A stretch of 64,000 nt of DNA from Paralvinella palmiformis (lineage: Eukaryota > Annelida > Polychaeta > Terebellida > Alvinellidae), in contig JAODUP010000127.1 of assembly GCA_025642065.1 (NCBI GenBank), positions 722,501-786,500 of the forward strand. Direction: 5' to 3'. Each line of letters opens with the position of its first letter. Position 1 is the stretch's first letter. Position numbers and translations under genes: made by a program. The notes under the pieces were generated by a model, which was not told where the DNA came from, made no database searches, and saw nothing but the letters and a program-made list of their open reading frames with translations. This document shows, piece after piece, positions 46,130-55,599 of the stretch.

Positions 46130-46400
46130 TCTTGTCTGGTCTTGTTGAAGTTTGGGTAGAGACCACCTGGTGTTGATTTCTGTTAATATGATGACGGGCG
46201 AAATGGCAGTTGTCTAACGTTGTGGCACCTCAGTTTACCATAGATGGGATGTTCGGGGGAGAAAAACCTTGCAAGTTGTCTGGTTGGATGAAAAACTTCT
46301 ACTATAATGTCACGGCCGGGATTCTAACCTCCGGCCTCCCGCACAACATGAAACACGGGTACGGAAGTGCAACGCTCTTACTCACTATTCCATACGGGTA
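46130..46400 (-). mobile_element. SINE-C copy
   Basis: Minus strand: tRNA-like head near 46390, B-box region read on plus as GGCCGGGATTCTAACCTCCG, and body words GTTGTCTAACG and TTCGGGGGAGAAAAACCTTG. Closely resembles 47490-47768, and the two flank the LINE fragment. Confidence 0.75.
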
Positions 46401-46439
46401 CGGGTTTTTCTGGAGAAGTGGGGTTATGAAGTCTGGTAG

Positions 46440-47470
46440 GAATGTTGATTTTCTTATGATCAATGCTACTAGGTGATGGTCTGGAAGTTTGGGCGAAGAT
46501 GACCTTTAAGTATTCTTCGGGGCTTCGGGTAGGCTGGGCAGTTGAGCAGATAATGTGCCGGCGTAGTCTTCTGAGTCGGGTGTCGGTCAATCTGTTGTTG
46601 AGGATAGTATGTCCAATCACAGTGGTCTTCTGGTACTAATCCTTTGATGCTGATGTATAGTCTGTGTAGATCGATTAAAGTCAATTAGAGATGAATATTT
46701 CAACCAGATGGTTGAATGTGCTTGGGGTATGTTCGGCATGTTCGATTACGTCTAGCCTCGTGGCTTCGTTTGCTAATTTGTCGGCTCGGTCGTTGTTTTC
46801 AAGGTTAACGTGGCTTAGAACCCTGTGGATTATTACTTGGATTCCACGCTGCCTGAGGGCTGATGCCGTGGTGTATATTTCTGTCATGATTTCCGGGTAG
46901 GTGTGGAAATTGGCTGTGGTGATGATGGTTAGTGCCCCCATAGAGTCCGAGTGGATGATAACTCTTTCATGGATAGTCTGACTCGATATCCATATTAGCG
47001 CTGCTTTGACTGCATGCAGCTCAGCTAAGGTGATCGGGATGTGGTTTGGGATTCTACCTCTTATTTCTTCGTCTTTTTCTTTGATGAAGCAGGCCCAGGC
47101 TGTGGTTCCATTAGCTTGGGAACTGACGTCGGTGTAAATGTTGATGGTTGGTGTTCGGCTTTCATTCAAGTAGGCAATTCTGTTAGTTGCTTCTATTGCT
47201 GCGCCTTCCGGATCAACTTTCTTCTGAATGGGGTTCTGTATGATTACTTGAATGGGTGGTTCTAACCATGGAGCAGGTTCATTGGACCTTAGGGTGTGAT
47301 TGGAAGTATCTCGATTTCTTTATGAAGCCAAGCTGCCTTGATTGACCATGATGCGTTAGTAAAGACTCGATGAACTTTTTGTGTTTCTTCTTGAGTTCTC
47401 TCTACTGTAAAATGTCGGTCTGAATGGGTTTAGTAGCAGCTCTTACGAGATATGTGGCTGATTCCTTTTT
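46440..47470 (-). mobile_element. LINE fragment with RNase H domain (I/R1-like group)
   Basis: Minus strand, from about 47470: a decayed post-RT region, then the RNase H frame (47169-46681), then a C-terminal knuckle-like segment with HYLLNCPAYPKPRRIL (46469-46684). That arrangement is found in RNase-H-bearing non-LTR retrotransposons. The RT and endonuclease are missing. Confidence 0.75.
46681..47169 (-). pseudogene. LINE RNase H domain, open reading frame intact
   Basis: 162 codons with the RNase H acidic set in place: IYTD (D14), LAELHAVKAAL (E50), HSDSMGAL (D75), NDRADKLANEA (D130), plus the usual His region SHV (H120). RNase H in these LINEs removes RNA from the RNA:DNA hybrid made during reverse transcription. 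The frame is unbroken although the rest of the LINE is gone. Met1 is probably just an internal Met of the former ORF2, so I treat it as a fragment and not as a host gene. Confidence 0.8.
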
Positions 47471-47489
47471 AATACTCTTGTCTTGTTGA

Positions 47490-47768
47490 AGTTTTGGGTA
47501 GAGACCCCTGGCTGTCGCCTATTGGGCACACCCACCTGGTGTTGATTTCTGTTATTATGATGATGGCAGTTGTTTAACGTGGTGGAGCCTCAGTTTACTA
47601 TAAGTTTCATGTTCGGGGGAAGAAAAACCTTGTCTGTTCCCTGGTTGGATTAAAAACTCCTCCTACTATAATGTTACGGCCGAAATTCGAACCTCCGGCC
47701 TCCCGCACAACATGAAACAAGCGTACGGGAGTCCCACGCTCTTACCCACTAGTCCATAGAGGGGGCCT
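47490..47768 (-). mobile_element. SINE-C copy
   Basis: Plus-strand words GGTGTTGATTTCTGTTAT, TTCGGGGGAAGAAAAACCTT and GGCCGAAATTCGAACCTCCG (B box region), with the head at ACCCACTAGTCCATAGAGGG. Confidence 0.82.
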
Positions 47769-48112
47769 GTCCTTATTGTTGTTATTGGTGTATGTAAGGG
47801 TCTTTCTGGAGACTGCTAGGTGATGGCCTGGTTTTTAATACTCAAATTCTCATTTTATCAATTTCCTTTGAAGTGACAGGTGTCATATTGGGTGTTGCTT
47901 TTACGATTGCAACGATCACAACGGTCGTTGGACTGACTGGCAATTTAAATTTTAAACATCGTATTTCGTTATAACCAGCGCGTTTTATATTGATTTAATG
48001 CTGATGGGACCGAAAAATCACTTAGCCCTAAGCAAGTTTTCGTTGTATAAATTTCGTTATATCCCAGTTTCTTTACTATCGATAAATGGGCGCTTAGTCG
48101 GACCAGCTAACC

Positions 48113-48216
48113 ACATCATCATGCCTCCGCCTGGACAATTCGTTGAAGAGGACCTCTACTTTCACCGTAGATGGCAACGTTTTCAATACTTGGCCAACCA
48201 GTTTTGGCAAAGATGA
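48113..48216 (+). pseudogene. BEL/Pao DUF5641 C-terminal piece
   Basis: Resumption of the BEL/Pao frame after the Tigger insertion: MPPPGQFVEEDLYFHRRWQR, then FQYLANQFWQR and a stop. This is the conserved end of the integrase-associated DUF5641 domain. Confidence 0.78.
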
Positions 48217-48614
48217 ATCCGTTCTCAGAGAGATATGAAGATTGATGACATTTTTCTCATGGTAGATGATAACCTGCCACGTAACAAATATCCATTAGCT
48301 CCCTTGTGAAGGTTCTTACTGGGAAGTCCACCTACGAGAGACCAGTACACAAACTGATACTGCTCCTAGACAACAACTCTACCAATGAGTAAATTTATAA
48401 TTAATGTATTTCACATGTTTTGTGTTTTTACGATGATTCAGTTATGTCAAACATATATATTATATTTCGATATGATGTTCACAATGATTTGAGTGGATTT
48501 GATATTTTATATTAACTTCGGTAATGAATCAAGCTTTATAAATGATTATTTTATGTTTGCAGAAAACTTTCAAACCACCTTTTTAGGAAATTTGTGATCA
48601 ATTTATGGGAGGTG

Positions 48615-49168
48615 TGTAACTGCACGGCAGTCATGTTTATATGATATGAATATTTTGGGTAGAAAGTAAGGTGCTGACGCCTATCGTTGATGGATAAATT
48701 GGATGTGGAACTCTTCCTGATGACGAAAAAAGGGGTTGGCACGCGGTTCCCCGCAACATATGATATGAAATATAGGAAAGATTTTATTTGGTTTATTTTA
48801 TTGAGTTGGCTTCAGGAACAGAGGTTTGATCAATTACAATTGTGAATTAAATTGTGTAGTTTAATAATAATACATGATTTTATAATGCGGTGTTCGTTTT
48901 CTTGTCAGAACTATCGTTCAAAGAAGATAGTCAAACAGTGCGGTAGCCATGTGTCCAGTAGCGAGATTATATGCTGATTTATGTGTGTTTTTGTTCTGAA
49001 ACTCGGTACTGTTTTTATTGTATCTTTTAAAAGTTTTAAATGTGTTCTGTAGATGTTCTCTAGTCTAGTGATGTCCCTGTTTATTGTTGGTAGTTAATAA
49101 TAAACATATTATTCCATTGATGAACGTCTTAATGATTGAACGCGGGAATTTGAATGAATGAAGCTACA
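48615..49168 (+). repeat. 3' LTR of the BEL/Pao element
   Basis: Starts TGTAACTGCA, ends GAAGCTACA; preceded by a purine-rich GGGAGG tract. Pairs with 39674-40241. Confidence 0.9.
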
Positions 49169-49289
49169 CTGTCTATAGTACTGGATGACATTTTTCAAAG
49201 AATTAAATACACATATTAGTAGCGTGTTTGGTTTTAAAACCAAATTAATTATGACTAGACTCAATACATGTCTCTATATTATTTAAAAA

Positions 49290-49640
49290 AACAAGTTCAA
49301 GTAACTTTGAGGCAGCAGTGACCAGCACTATTGTTGAGCCCGATACTGTAGGATGTACAGTGCAGCAGCTGCAACTTGGTGGGCACGTCTGGTGCGAGCA
49401 ACATATGTCGGCAATGCCTGCTGTTGTGATTCTCTGCTTGTACCAGTGCTTCAACCCGGCCATCCCCCTGCAACCAATCATCCAGGGTCCTTAGAGTGGT
49501 CATCTCTATATGCAGCACAATCATCACAACAAACCTGTCTTCTCCATACATATCTGGACACTTCCACGAGATCTGCTTGGCAATGACGTAAACAGGTTGG
49601 GTTACTACTAGCGATGTCAATGTATAGCCTATGGAACACA
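49290..49640 (-). pseudogene. Fragment of a multicopy invertebrate protein family (unclassified)
   Basis: The minus-strand peptide includes MYGEDRFVVMIVLHIEM, LRTLDDWLQGDGRVEALVQ and SRHCRHMLLAPDV. From memory, similar 'GGLHIEMAAL...DWLQGSGW..ALVQA' sequences recur as multicopy predicted proteins in cnidarian, mollusc and fish genomes, suggesting a transposon- or repeat-borne gene. The usual GGLHIEM is changed to IVLHIEM and the frame is short, so this is a broken copy. I cannot name its function. Confidence 0.45.
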
Positions 49641-50300
49641 AACATTATTCATAGACATTACATATTTAAAATGTCCGTTGGTCATTAAACAGTTATCATC
49701 TCTATGCAAAACCGGGATCATCCCATTTTGCCCACATTTGCCCATAATAGGCATAGGTTAATGAAACTGAAATACACTAATTATCGCTCAATCTCACGAA
49801 AAACTGTTATACCTTGAAGCATTGTAAACTAACACATCTTCACCACATTGGAAGTTGCAATCTGACAAGTTACTTAGCAGACTTAGATGGATCGTTAAAT
49901 AAACAAGGGATCAAAACTAAGGATTACTTACCATCCGCGCTCAGAACTGTATGTAAATTGGTGTTTGTAGTAGTTACCAGATCACGCTACGCAGGTTGGA
50001 AGCGATAAGACGCCTTTTATTAATAAATTAAAAACATTGTTTGCTGTAGTATCTGCCAGTTGACAAAATAATACTACGAGAACAGTTTTTTTTACTGATT
50101 CATGGCACTATATAATCAAATTATAATATCATGAAATGACAAATTACTTTGTAAAGTTCCATAGAATTATGAGTATGTAATTATTTGTCTCTCGGGGTTA
50201 TTAAAATCTCAATTATGTCCATTATAGCATGTGACTTCAATGATTTAGAAAGTTTTGACCAACCTCTGGTGGCCATATAAAAATGGCTCCCACGGCCACC
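49640..50300. other. AT-rich intergenic DNA
   Basis: No recognisable exon or repeat family; the small frame at 49814-50008 has no features. Confidence 0.4.
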
Positions 50301-50306
50301 AGGGGG

Positions 50307-50672
50307 TGAGTAAGCTCCGGTGGCCTAGCGGTTAAGCAGCCGGCACTTGGTGCCAACGGTCACAGGTTCGAACCCCGTAAGAGGTCGAAACTTTTCCAGG
50401 GATTAATTTCTCGGCTCACTACATCGTGGGTGGCTGACCACGTTAAATGGCGCTGCCGTCTCCACTGAATTATTTAAAATAAAGGGGGACTTAAAAACCC
50501 CCTGAGGACGTAAAACACTCTGGCAGTGACCACCCTCAGGGTATTTCGGCTCCATCTTTCCGTACTGCTCCCCTGTGAGTGGTGGGGGAGGAGGTTTCTC
50601 AACCACTCCAACACAGAGGCTGTGCTGATTAAGCGACAGCCTGGGGATTCTCCCCGAACAACAAAACCAAAC
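50307..50672 (+). mobile_element. SINE-B copy, full length
   Basis: GTGAGTAAGCTCCGGTGGCC head, A box CCTAGCGGTTAAGCAGC, consensus B box GGTTCGAACCCC, body through to CCCCGAACAACAAAACCAAA. One of the best-preserved SINE-B copies here. Confidence 0.92.
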
Positions 50673-50799
50673 CAGGGGGTGGATTTTCGATAGCCCAATG
50701 TCCAGTTTTGTTTCCAAGATATATGTCAACACATCTGCCGAATTTGGTGCTTGTATCACAAAATGAAGAATTGGTTTGATATGTTGAGCTATGCCGCCC

Positions 50800-51995
50800 C
50801 ACTAAATAGATATTGCCAGTGGTATACTTTAATCACTCAAATTTGCAATCGACTTCCAGAAAGCCTTCATGTCTTTATGTGATAAGGATGTAGCTACGGC
50901 TTCTGCATGCACGTGCTATTTCGTCCAGCGCCTGGCATTGTCTTAAGGCGTATTTGAAGCGTACACTTGTGACCTTCATCGGATCACACACTGATCCATG
51001 TCTGGGCTTCCCGAAGTCTCGCCGTGTGACATAAGCATGTTGTGCCTGAACATGGGTTTCACGTACACATTCGTTCCAACGAGGTATAATATACTGACTT
51101 GCTTTGTTATACCAATTTGTCGGTGTGGTGAGCTGAATGGCCCTGTGTAATACACCACAGACCTCAGCATACATATCGTCGATGTCGTTTTTATGTGTTT
51201 ATTAGATTCAAATTTGCTATCATCAGTACACGACAAAGCTGCAAGTTGTATCCGGACATTACGGAGGAACATCTTTGTAGTGCGTTCGTATCTGCTAATA
51301 TCTTCAGGTGTAGTGCCAGTTTCAGGTTTGGTTGTGCGAGTTTATACTGTTATTATCTCTGTTGGCAATATCATTATTAATATCACCATCATGGCTAAAT
51401 AACAGAAAGTGGTAAAGAGATGTTATTGTCCATCCAAAAGCTTAGGTATGTGAATGTATCATTAGTACTGCCAGACCACTCATAATCAGATATATATACA
51501 TGTTACAGATCTTGACAAATTTTAACAACTCGTTCACAAAAATACTACCAACTTTTGCATTGAAATCACCAACCAGAACTATGGAGTATGTATCACTTCC
51601 TTCAACAATAGATATTAACTTTCCGAGGTAGTGTATATAATCATCAAAATTTCATGACATTGATAAGGTAAATAAACATTGACAACTAAGTATACATTGT
51701 TATTAATATATAGATTACAGCCAATCGTGCGCTTATCATCACATTACACCACAGTAATATATTTGGATATAGATTTTCGCCGTAAAATGCACACGCCATC
51801 AGATTTTATATCAATCGCACTAACACCAAATCCACCAAAATCAGGGCTAACAGCTTTAAGTTTGTTCAGCTCATCCTCGCATAGCCAATGCTCCCGCAGA
51901 AAAATCACATCCTAATCGTTGCAAAGCACGTTTATCTATTATTCAGAAGATTTAAACCCGATACAATTCCAAGATACGGTTCTAATGTTAGACGT
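50800..51995 (-). mobile_element. LINE fragment: APE endonuclease to RT linker, decayed
   Basis: Minus strand from about 51990: a SWNCIGFKSSE start typical of APE-type LINE endonucleases, then REHWLCEDELNKLKAVSPDF and GFGVSAIDIKSDG (51790-51900). The post-endonuclease linker follows with IIPRWNECV, GKPRHGSVCDPMKVTS and RFKYALRQCQ (50875-51140). Stops and frameshifts are frequent and the RT itself is absent. Confidence 0.7.
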
Positions 51996-52025
51996 TAAGA
52001 TAACAAAACATATTTATACGAGCAA

Positions 52026-52028
<3 letters not shown>

Positions 52029-52099
<71 letters not shown>

Positions 52100-52100
52100 G
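52029..52100. repeat. (TA)n microsatellite with GT-rich right flank
   Basis: TA array grading through TATG into a TG-rich tract ending at about 52154, exactly where the next LINE's 3' UTR ends. Confidence 0.95.
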
Positions 52101-52155
52101 TATGTGAGTATGTGAGTGTGCATGTGTGTGCGCCCGTGTGTATGTGTGTGTGTTT

Positions 52156-53830
52156 TTAGGATACATATAAACAACGGCACTGGCTCAGGGAATCAATACC
52201 CAAACATCCACCAAATTATATCTCCTTGAAATTATGCATATATAAATATAAGCATCTGATGAGGAGGTAGATAATTTTGTGAATGAAGACTGATCGTCTT
52301 AAGATACATTTAACTTTCTCTTCTGCTGGAAGTAAACAATGAAGTGGGAGTAATTTGTCTGTAATAATTAGTCGAATATTCAATAATACGGGGCATTCGA
52401 TTAAGTAGTGGGTTGAGGTCGAAATGGTTCTGACATAGGTTACATACGGTGTGGTGTGTCTATCGGAAGTCCTGAAATTCTTCAACAGTCGGAGTTTTGT
52501 ATCTCTAGGGATGCGACGATTAATCGCGGTTCACATTATTCGCGATTTTAGTCCTTCTAATTACCGAAAATCGAATCTAAAATAAAAAATAAAATCATCC
52601 CATCCCTATTTATCTATATATCTATTTAGGGATACCCTATGTTCGGGAAAAAAGTATCAGTGGAAGTGTTAAAGTAATCATTGAAAACTCTGTCTGTAAT
52701 TTTTTAAATCTTAATTGAAATATGTCGTCCTAGAGCGAGATCTGATGGTCTATCCATATGTCTAGACAGTGTCAAGGGATGCGGATAAGTTGATAAGTCG
52801 ATCAGCTTCTTCATTGCCGAGGCTTCCTACGTGGCTTGGTATCTAGTGGAAGATTATATGGATTGCTAGTTGTATGATATGTCATGTTTTTCATCCGATA
52901 CTCGATGGACTGTTTCTATGCAGATCAAATGAGAATGTTTCTGGAACATTAGGAGTGCAGTCATAGAGTCAGTGTGTACGACTATCCTCTGGTGGTGAGT
53001 TGGGAAGGTTCTGCACCATTGGAGTGTCTCGAGTAGGGAGGTCAGTTCAGTTAGCGTTATGGGGCTGAACTCCGGGAGTCTTCCTGAGATGAACGGTTCT
53101 TCAGAAGAATAAGCCGCCCATCCGGTGTTATCACTGCCGTGACCCGATGCAGATCAAAGAGTTTCCGGTTTCTGGAATTCGCGGTGGTAATTGCCGCAAT
53201 CGAGTCATCTTTCTTTGATTATCATCAGTTGATGAGGCCTAAGAAAGGCCTAAGAAAGGCTAAGGCGATTCGGAGAGCACCTACTTTGATGCTGTTGAGA
53301 CGGTCTTTGGCTGAAGAAATACCATCAGAAGTACTGGTTATGTATATGATAGTTCAGTCTTTATCAGTGCTCAGTAAAGTGACAGCATCATGGAAGTGGA
53401 AACAGCCTTTTCGGGTGGGAAGTAAGTTTCCCTTTAATGTATTTGACGTGGGAAATAAAGTATATTTGGTCATCTATAAATACTCTCAAGTATAGGTAAG
53501 ACTTCACGAGCTCGATTGGTTGTTCTCTGATAGCAAATCTAGATATAACTTGTAGTCTGGACTCTGGAGTGAAAGTGCATGGCGTTAATCTTGAGATCAG
53601 AGATGAAAAGTCCAAGACTTTCTTCAGCTGCCGCCAGATGGTGATTGACTTGTTGCATCCTTTGGAAAAGATTGACTCCATTAGAAATAAGGACAAGGTT
53701 GTCGGCGTATGTGTGTAGTTTGGTCCTCGAAATGATATCCAGAGTATATTGGGTCGCGGGTTCGAGGCTCTGGGAGCTGCAATGCTGTCATTTGGCGACT
53801 GGTTCACTCATCCATAAAAGTTGAGAGTTG
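52156..53830 (-). mobile_element. RNase-H-bearing LINE, RT to 3' end, decayed
   Basis: Minus strand from about 53800: RT palm with YADN in place of YADD (53698-53709), GVNLFQRMQQVNHHL, then an RNase H remnant (GWAAYSSEEPFISGRLPEF, ITLTELTSLLETLQW, VVHTDSMTAL, about 52940-53130). A C-terminal STHYLIECPVL (about 52390-52440) and a 3' UTR ending TATGTATCCTAAAAACAC follow. A small TIR element sits inside at 52507-52606. A second copy of the 3' end is at 61014-61165. Inactive. Confidence 0.75.
52507..52606. repeat. Small hAT-like inverted-repeat element
   Basis: Left end AGGGATGCGACGATTAATCG; the reverse complement of the right end begins AGGGATGGGATGATT, about 13 of 15 matching. About 100 bp. 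Words of the same kind (CGAATCGCATCCGATTAATC) occur at 60846-60896 and 61918-61975. An 8-bp duplication is not clear. Confidence 0.45.
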
Positions 53831-53950
53831 AGATGTATGCTAGGTAGAAACAGGTCTGAATCAGGGATCATAATACTATACGACGCTTCAGAACAGGGTT
53901 ACCTGGTTGTGGCGCTATATAAATATGCATTATTATTATTAATAATAAAA
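53755..53950 (+). mobile_element. SINE-D copy
   Basis: B box CGCGGGTTCGAGGCTC, then GAAACAGGTCTGAATCAGGG, GAACAGGGTTACCTGG and GGCGCTATATAAATATGC, with an ATT-rich tail. Same family as 27085-27400. Confidence 0.75.
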
Positions 53951-54114
53951 ATATTGATCACAAGAGCGTTAAACAGAGCTGGTTCGGGAATAGATCCATG
54001 TGGGCGATCTGTATCTATTGGGTGTTTCTTGGAGTTGAATCCCTGGAGGGCTACTGCTTTGGTTGAGCCATCGCAGGATTTTTGAAGCCAATGGTTATTA
54101 ATGATTCCACTTTT

Positions 54115-54273
54115 GTGCGGATGATAGGCCAAATGGGCCGAGCGACCTCCAACGGTAATGAAACGAAGTCAAAGATGAAACACCCTTCAGATATGGCCAC
54201 GCCGCCGAGGTTCGAACTCGGGTGGTAGTGATCTGTGATCCAGCGCGCTACCAGTTAGATCATGGGGGCGCCC
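54115..54273 (-). mobile_element. SINE-A copy
   Basis: Minus strand: head GGGCGCCCCCATGATCTAAC, B box GAGTTCGAACCTCGG, body TGTTTCATCTTTGACTTCG and GGTCGCTCGGCCCATTTGG. The (CAT)n tail is missing. Confidence 0.88.
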
Positions 54274-54279
54274 TTATAT

Positions 54280-55380
54280 CGTTAGTGATAAGACTTATGG
54301 TTGACATCATTCACTGTAAGATTACACTGGGCCATCAAAATGTGCCTCTCTTACAACCGCACATCTAGTCTATACAAGACTCGCGACAGTAAAGTACAAC
54401 AGTATGTACGACTTACTCTAGCAACTTGTCACGATTAGGTGACATTCTGGTTCTATAAGAAGGGTTGCTACTGGTAAAATCTCAACTTATATCAGGATTA
54501 GATCTATAAGCATCACCATTAATATTACCACCTGATACAGTTTATATCATCAAGGCGTATCATGTCCTAGTTTTGTTTTTGTGAACTCTAACCGAAACTT
54601 GTTATGATATTGTTTTCTTCATTACTATCAATTCCTCAGTCCAGCCTCTTTCTCACTATTATGATGATTTCCGACTGTCACACACACAGAACTGTCAATC
54701 ATCATCATCCGGGGACAGTGGGAAGACACCAATTACGCTACACTGGTCGCCCAATTTACATTCTCTTGGCAATATATTATTACTGTGTTACATTTAATGT
54801 TATATATGTTTATACGTGTAAATTGGAAATAAATTCATTTGTCATTTGTATTTGTCACTGTATTATCTTTTCGCATCACGTCATCAACGAGCCGTCTACA
54901 ACTGTGTCTGTGTCGGGATAGTGTAAATCGTCGGAACTACATCAGATTTAACACCGACATCTTGCCGTTTCTCTGACTTGTAACTCCATTCACATATAGC
55001 CGCATTTATAGAAAGGTGAAATCGAATCCCTTGTCAGATTGAAAATGACTCTCTTACAATCGACGAGACGCTTGCCAATCTGACGCCGTCAAGATTCCTT
55101 TGAAAATACATCGACTCTGTGTCGCCGTCCCGCATGAGGGATGGTAGATCACGTTTACTTGTGGACCTGTTATCCAACCTCTGAATATTTTGAAACATAT
55201 CGTAGATGATCACACAGGAAAAGACATTAGTGACCTAATTCATGGCCCGATTGCTAATTAAATTGCCACCGTACTGCATTTTAACACCTTCCATTAGTAC
55301 TACCCGGATTGAACGTGTGTGGTATCAATGGCTTTTGTACCTCAGTCGTTGGGTCTAATACGCTTTTCTTCTGTAGCAAA
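54280..55380. other. Intergenic DNA
   Basis: No recognised exon or family member. The 105-codon frame at 54604-54921 has no domain and no splice context. Confidence 0.4.
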
Positions 55381-55384
55381 GTGA

Positions 55385-55590
55385 GTTATGACTTATGATC
55401 CTGGCTGTCTCTCGTAGGACAGGGTTTAAACCTCGACCGTAGCACTATAATGGTGGGAGATTTTAATGCGGAAGGTTTTTGCCTCCGAATATGCCATTTA
55501 TAAAGCAAATGATAAATTTGCTTTCCATGAATAACCATTACGAAGCTACGTTAAAACTGTTATTTCGACAATTATTATTATTATTATTAT
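55385..55590 (+). mobile_element. SINE-C copy, diverged
   Basis: Matches the SINE-C body at GTAGCACTATAATGGTGGGA, TGCCTCCGAATATGCCAT and the end TATTTCGACAATTATTATTA. The tRNA-like head is largely decayed. Confidence 0.6.
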
Positions 55591-55599
55591 CACACAGCA

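Larger units (their letters stand above)
45547..48112 (-). mobile_element. Tigger/pogo DNA transposon inserted in BEL/Pao pol
   Basis: The left end CAGTAAAAGTTGGTTATAA (after TA) is the same TIR as 27606-28114. The right part (about 47950-48112), read in reverse complement, matches the subterminal region of that sister element (GTGGTTAGCTGGT, AAAGAAACTGGGATATAACG). The last ~60 bp, including the right TIR, are missing. BEL/Pao coding resumes immediately after. Most of the transposase has been lost and the interior is filled by SINE-B, SINE-C (two copies) and a LINE fragment. Confidence 0.82.
39674..49168 (+). mobile_element. BEL/Pao-type LTR retrotransposon, degenerate, with nested insertions
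   Basis: Two direct LTRs (39674-40241 and 48615-49168) bracket gag and pol remnants in the order gag (DUF1759), zinc knuckles, aspartic protease (DUF1758), RT, RNase H, integrase and DUF5641, which is BEL/Pao order. A purine-rich GGGAGG lies just before the 3' LTR. No clean 5-bp target duplication is seen (TGGTC before, CTGTC after). Coding is broken by many stops, loss of the RT catalytic motif, a segment of unclear origin at about 42510-43080, and a Tigger insertion at 45547-48112. It cannot move on its own. Confidence 0.9.
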
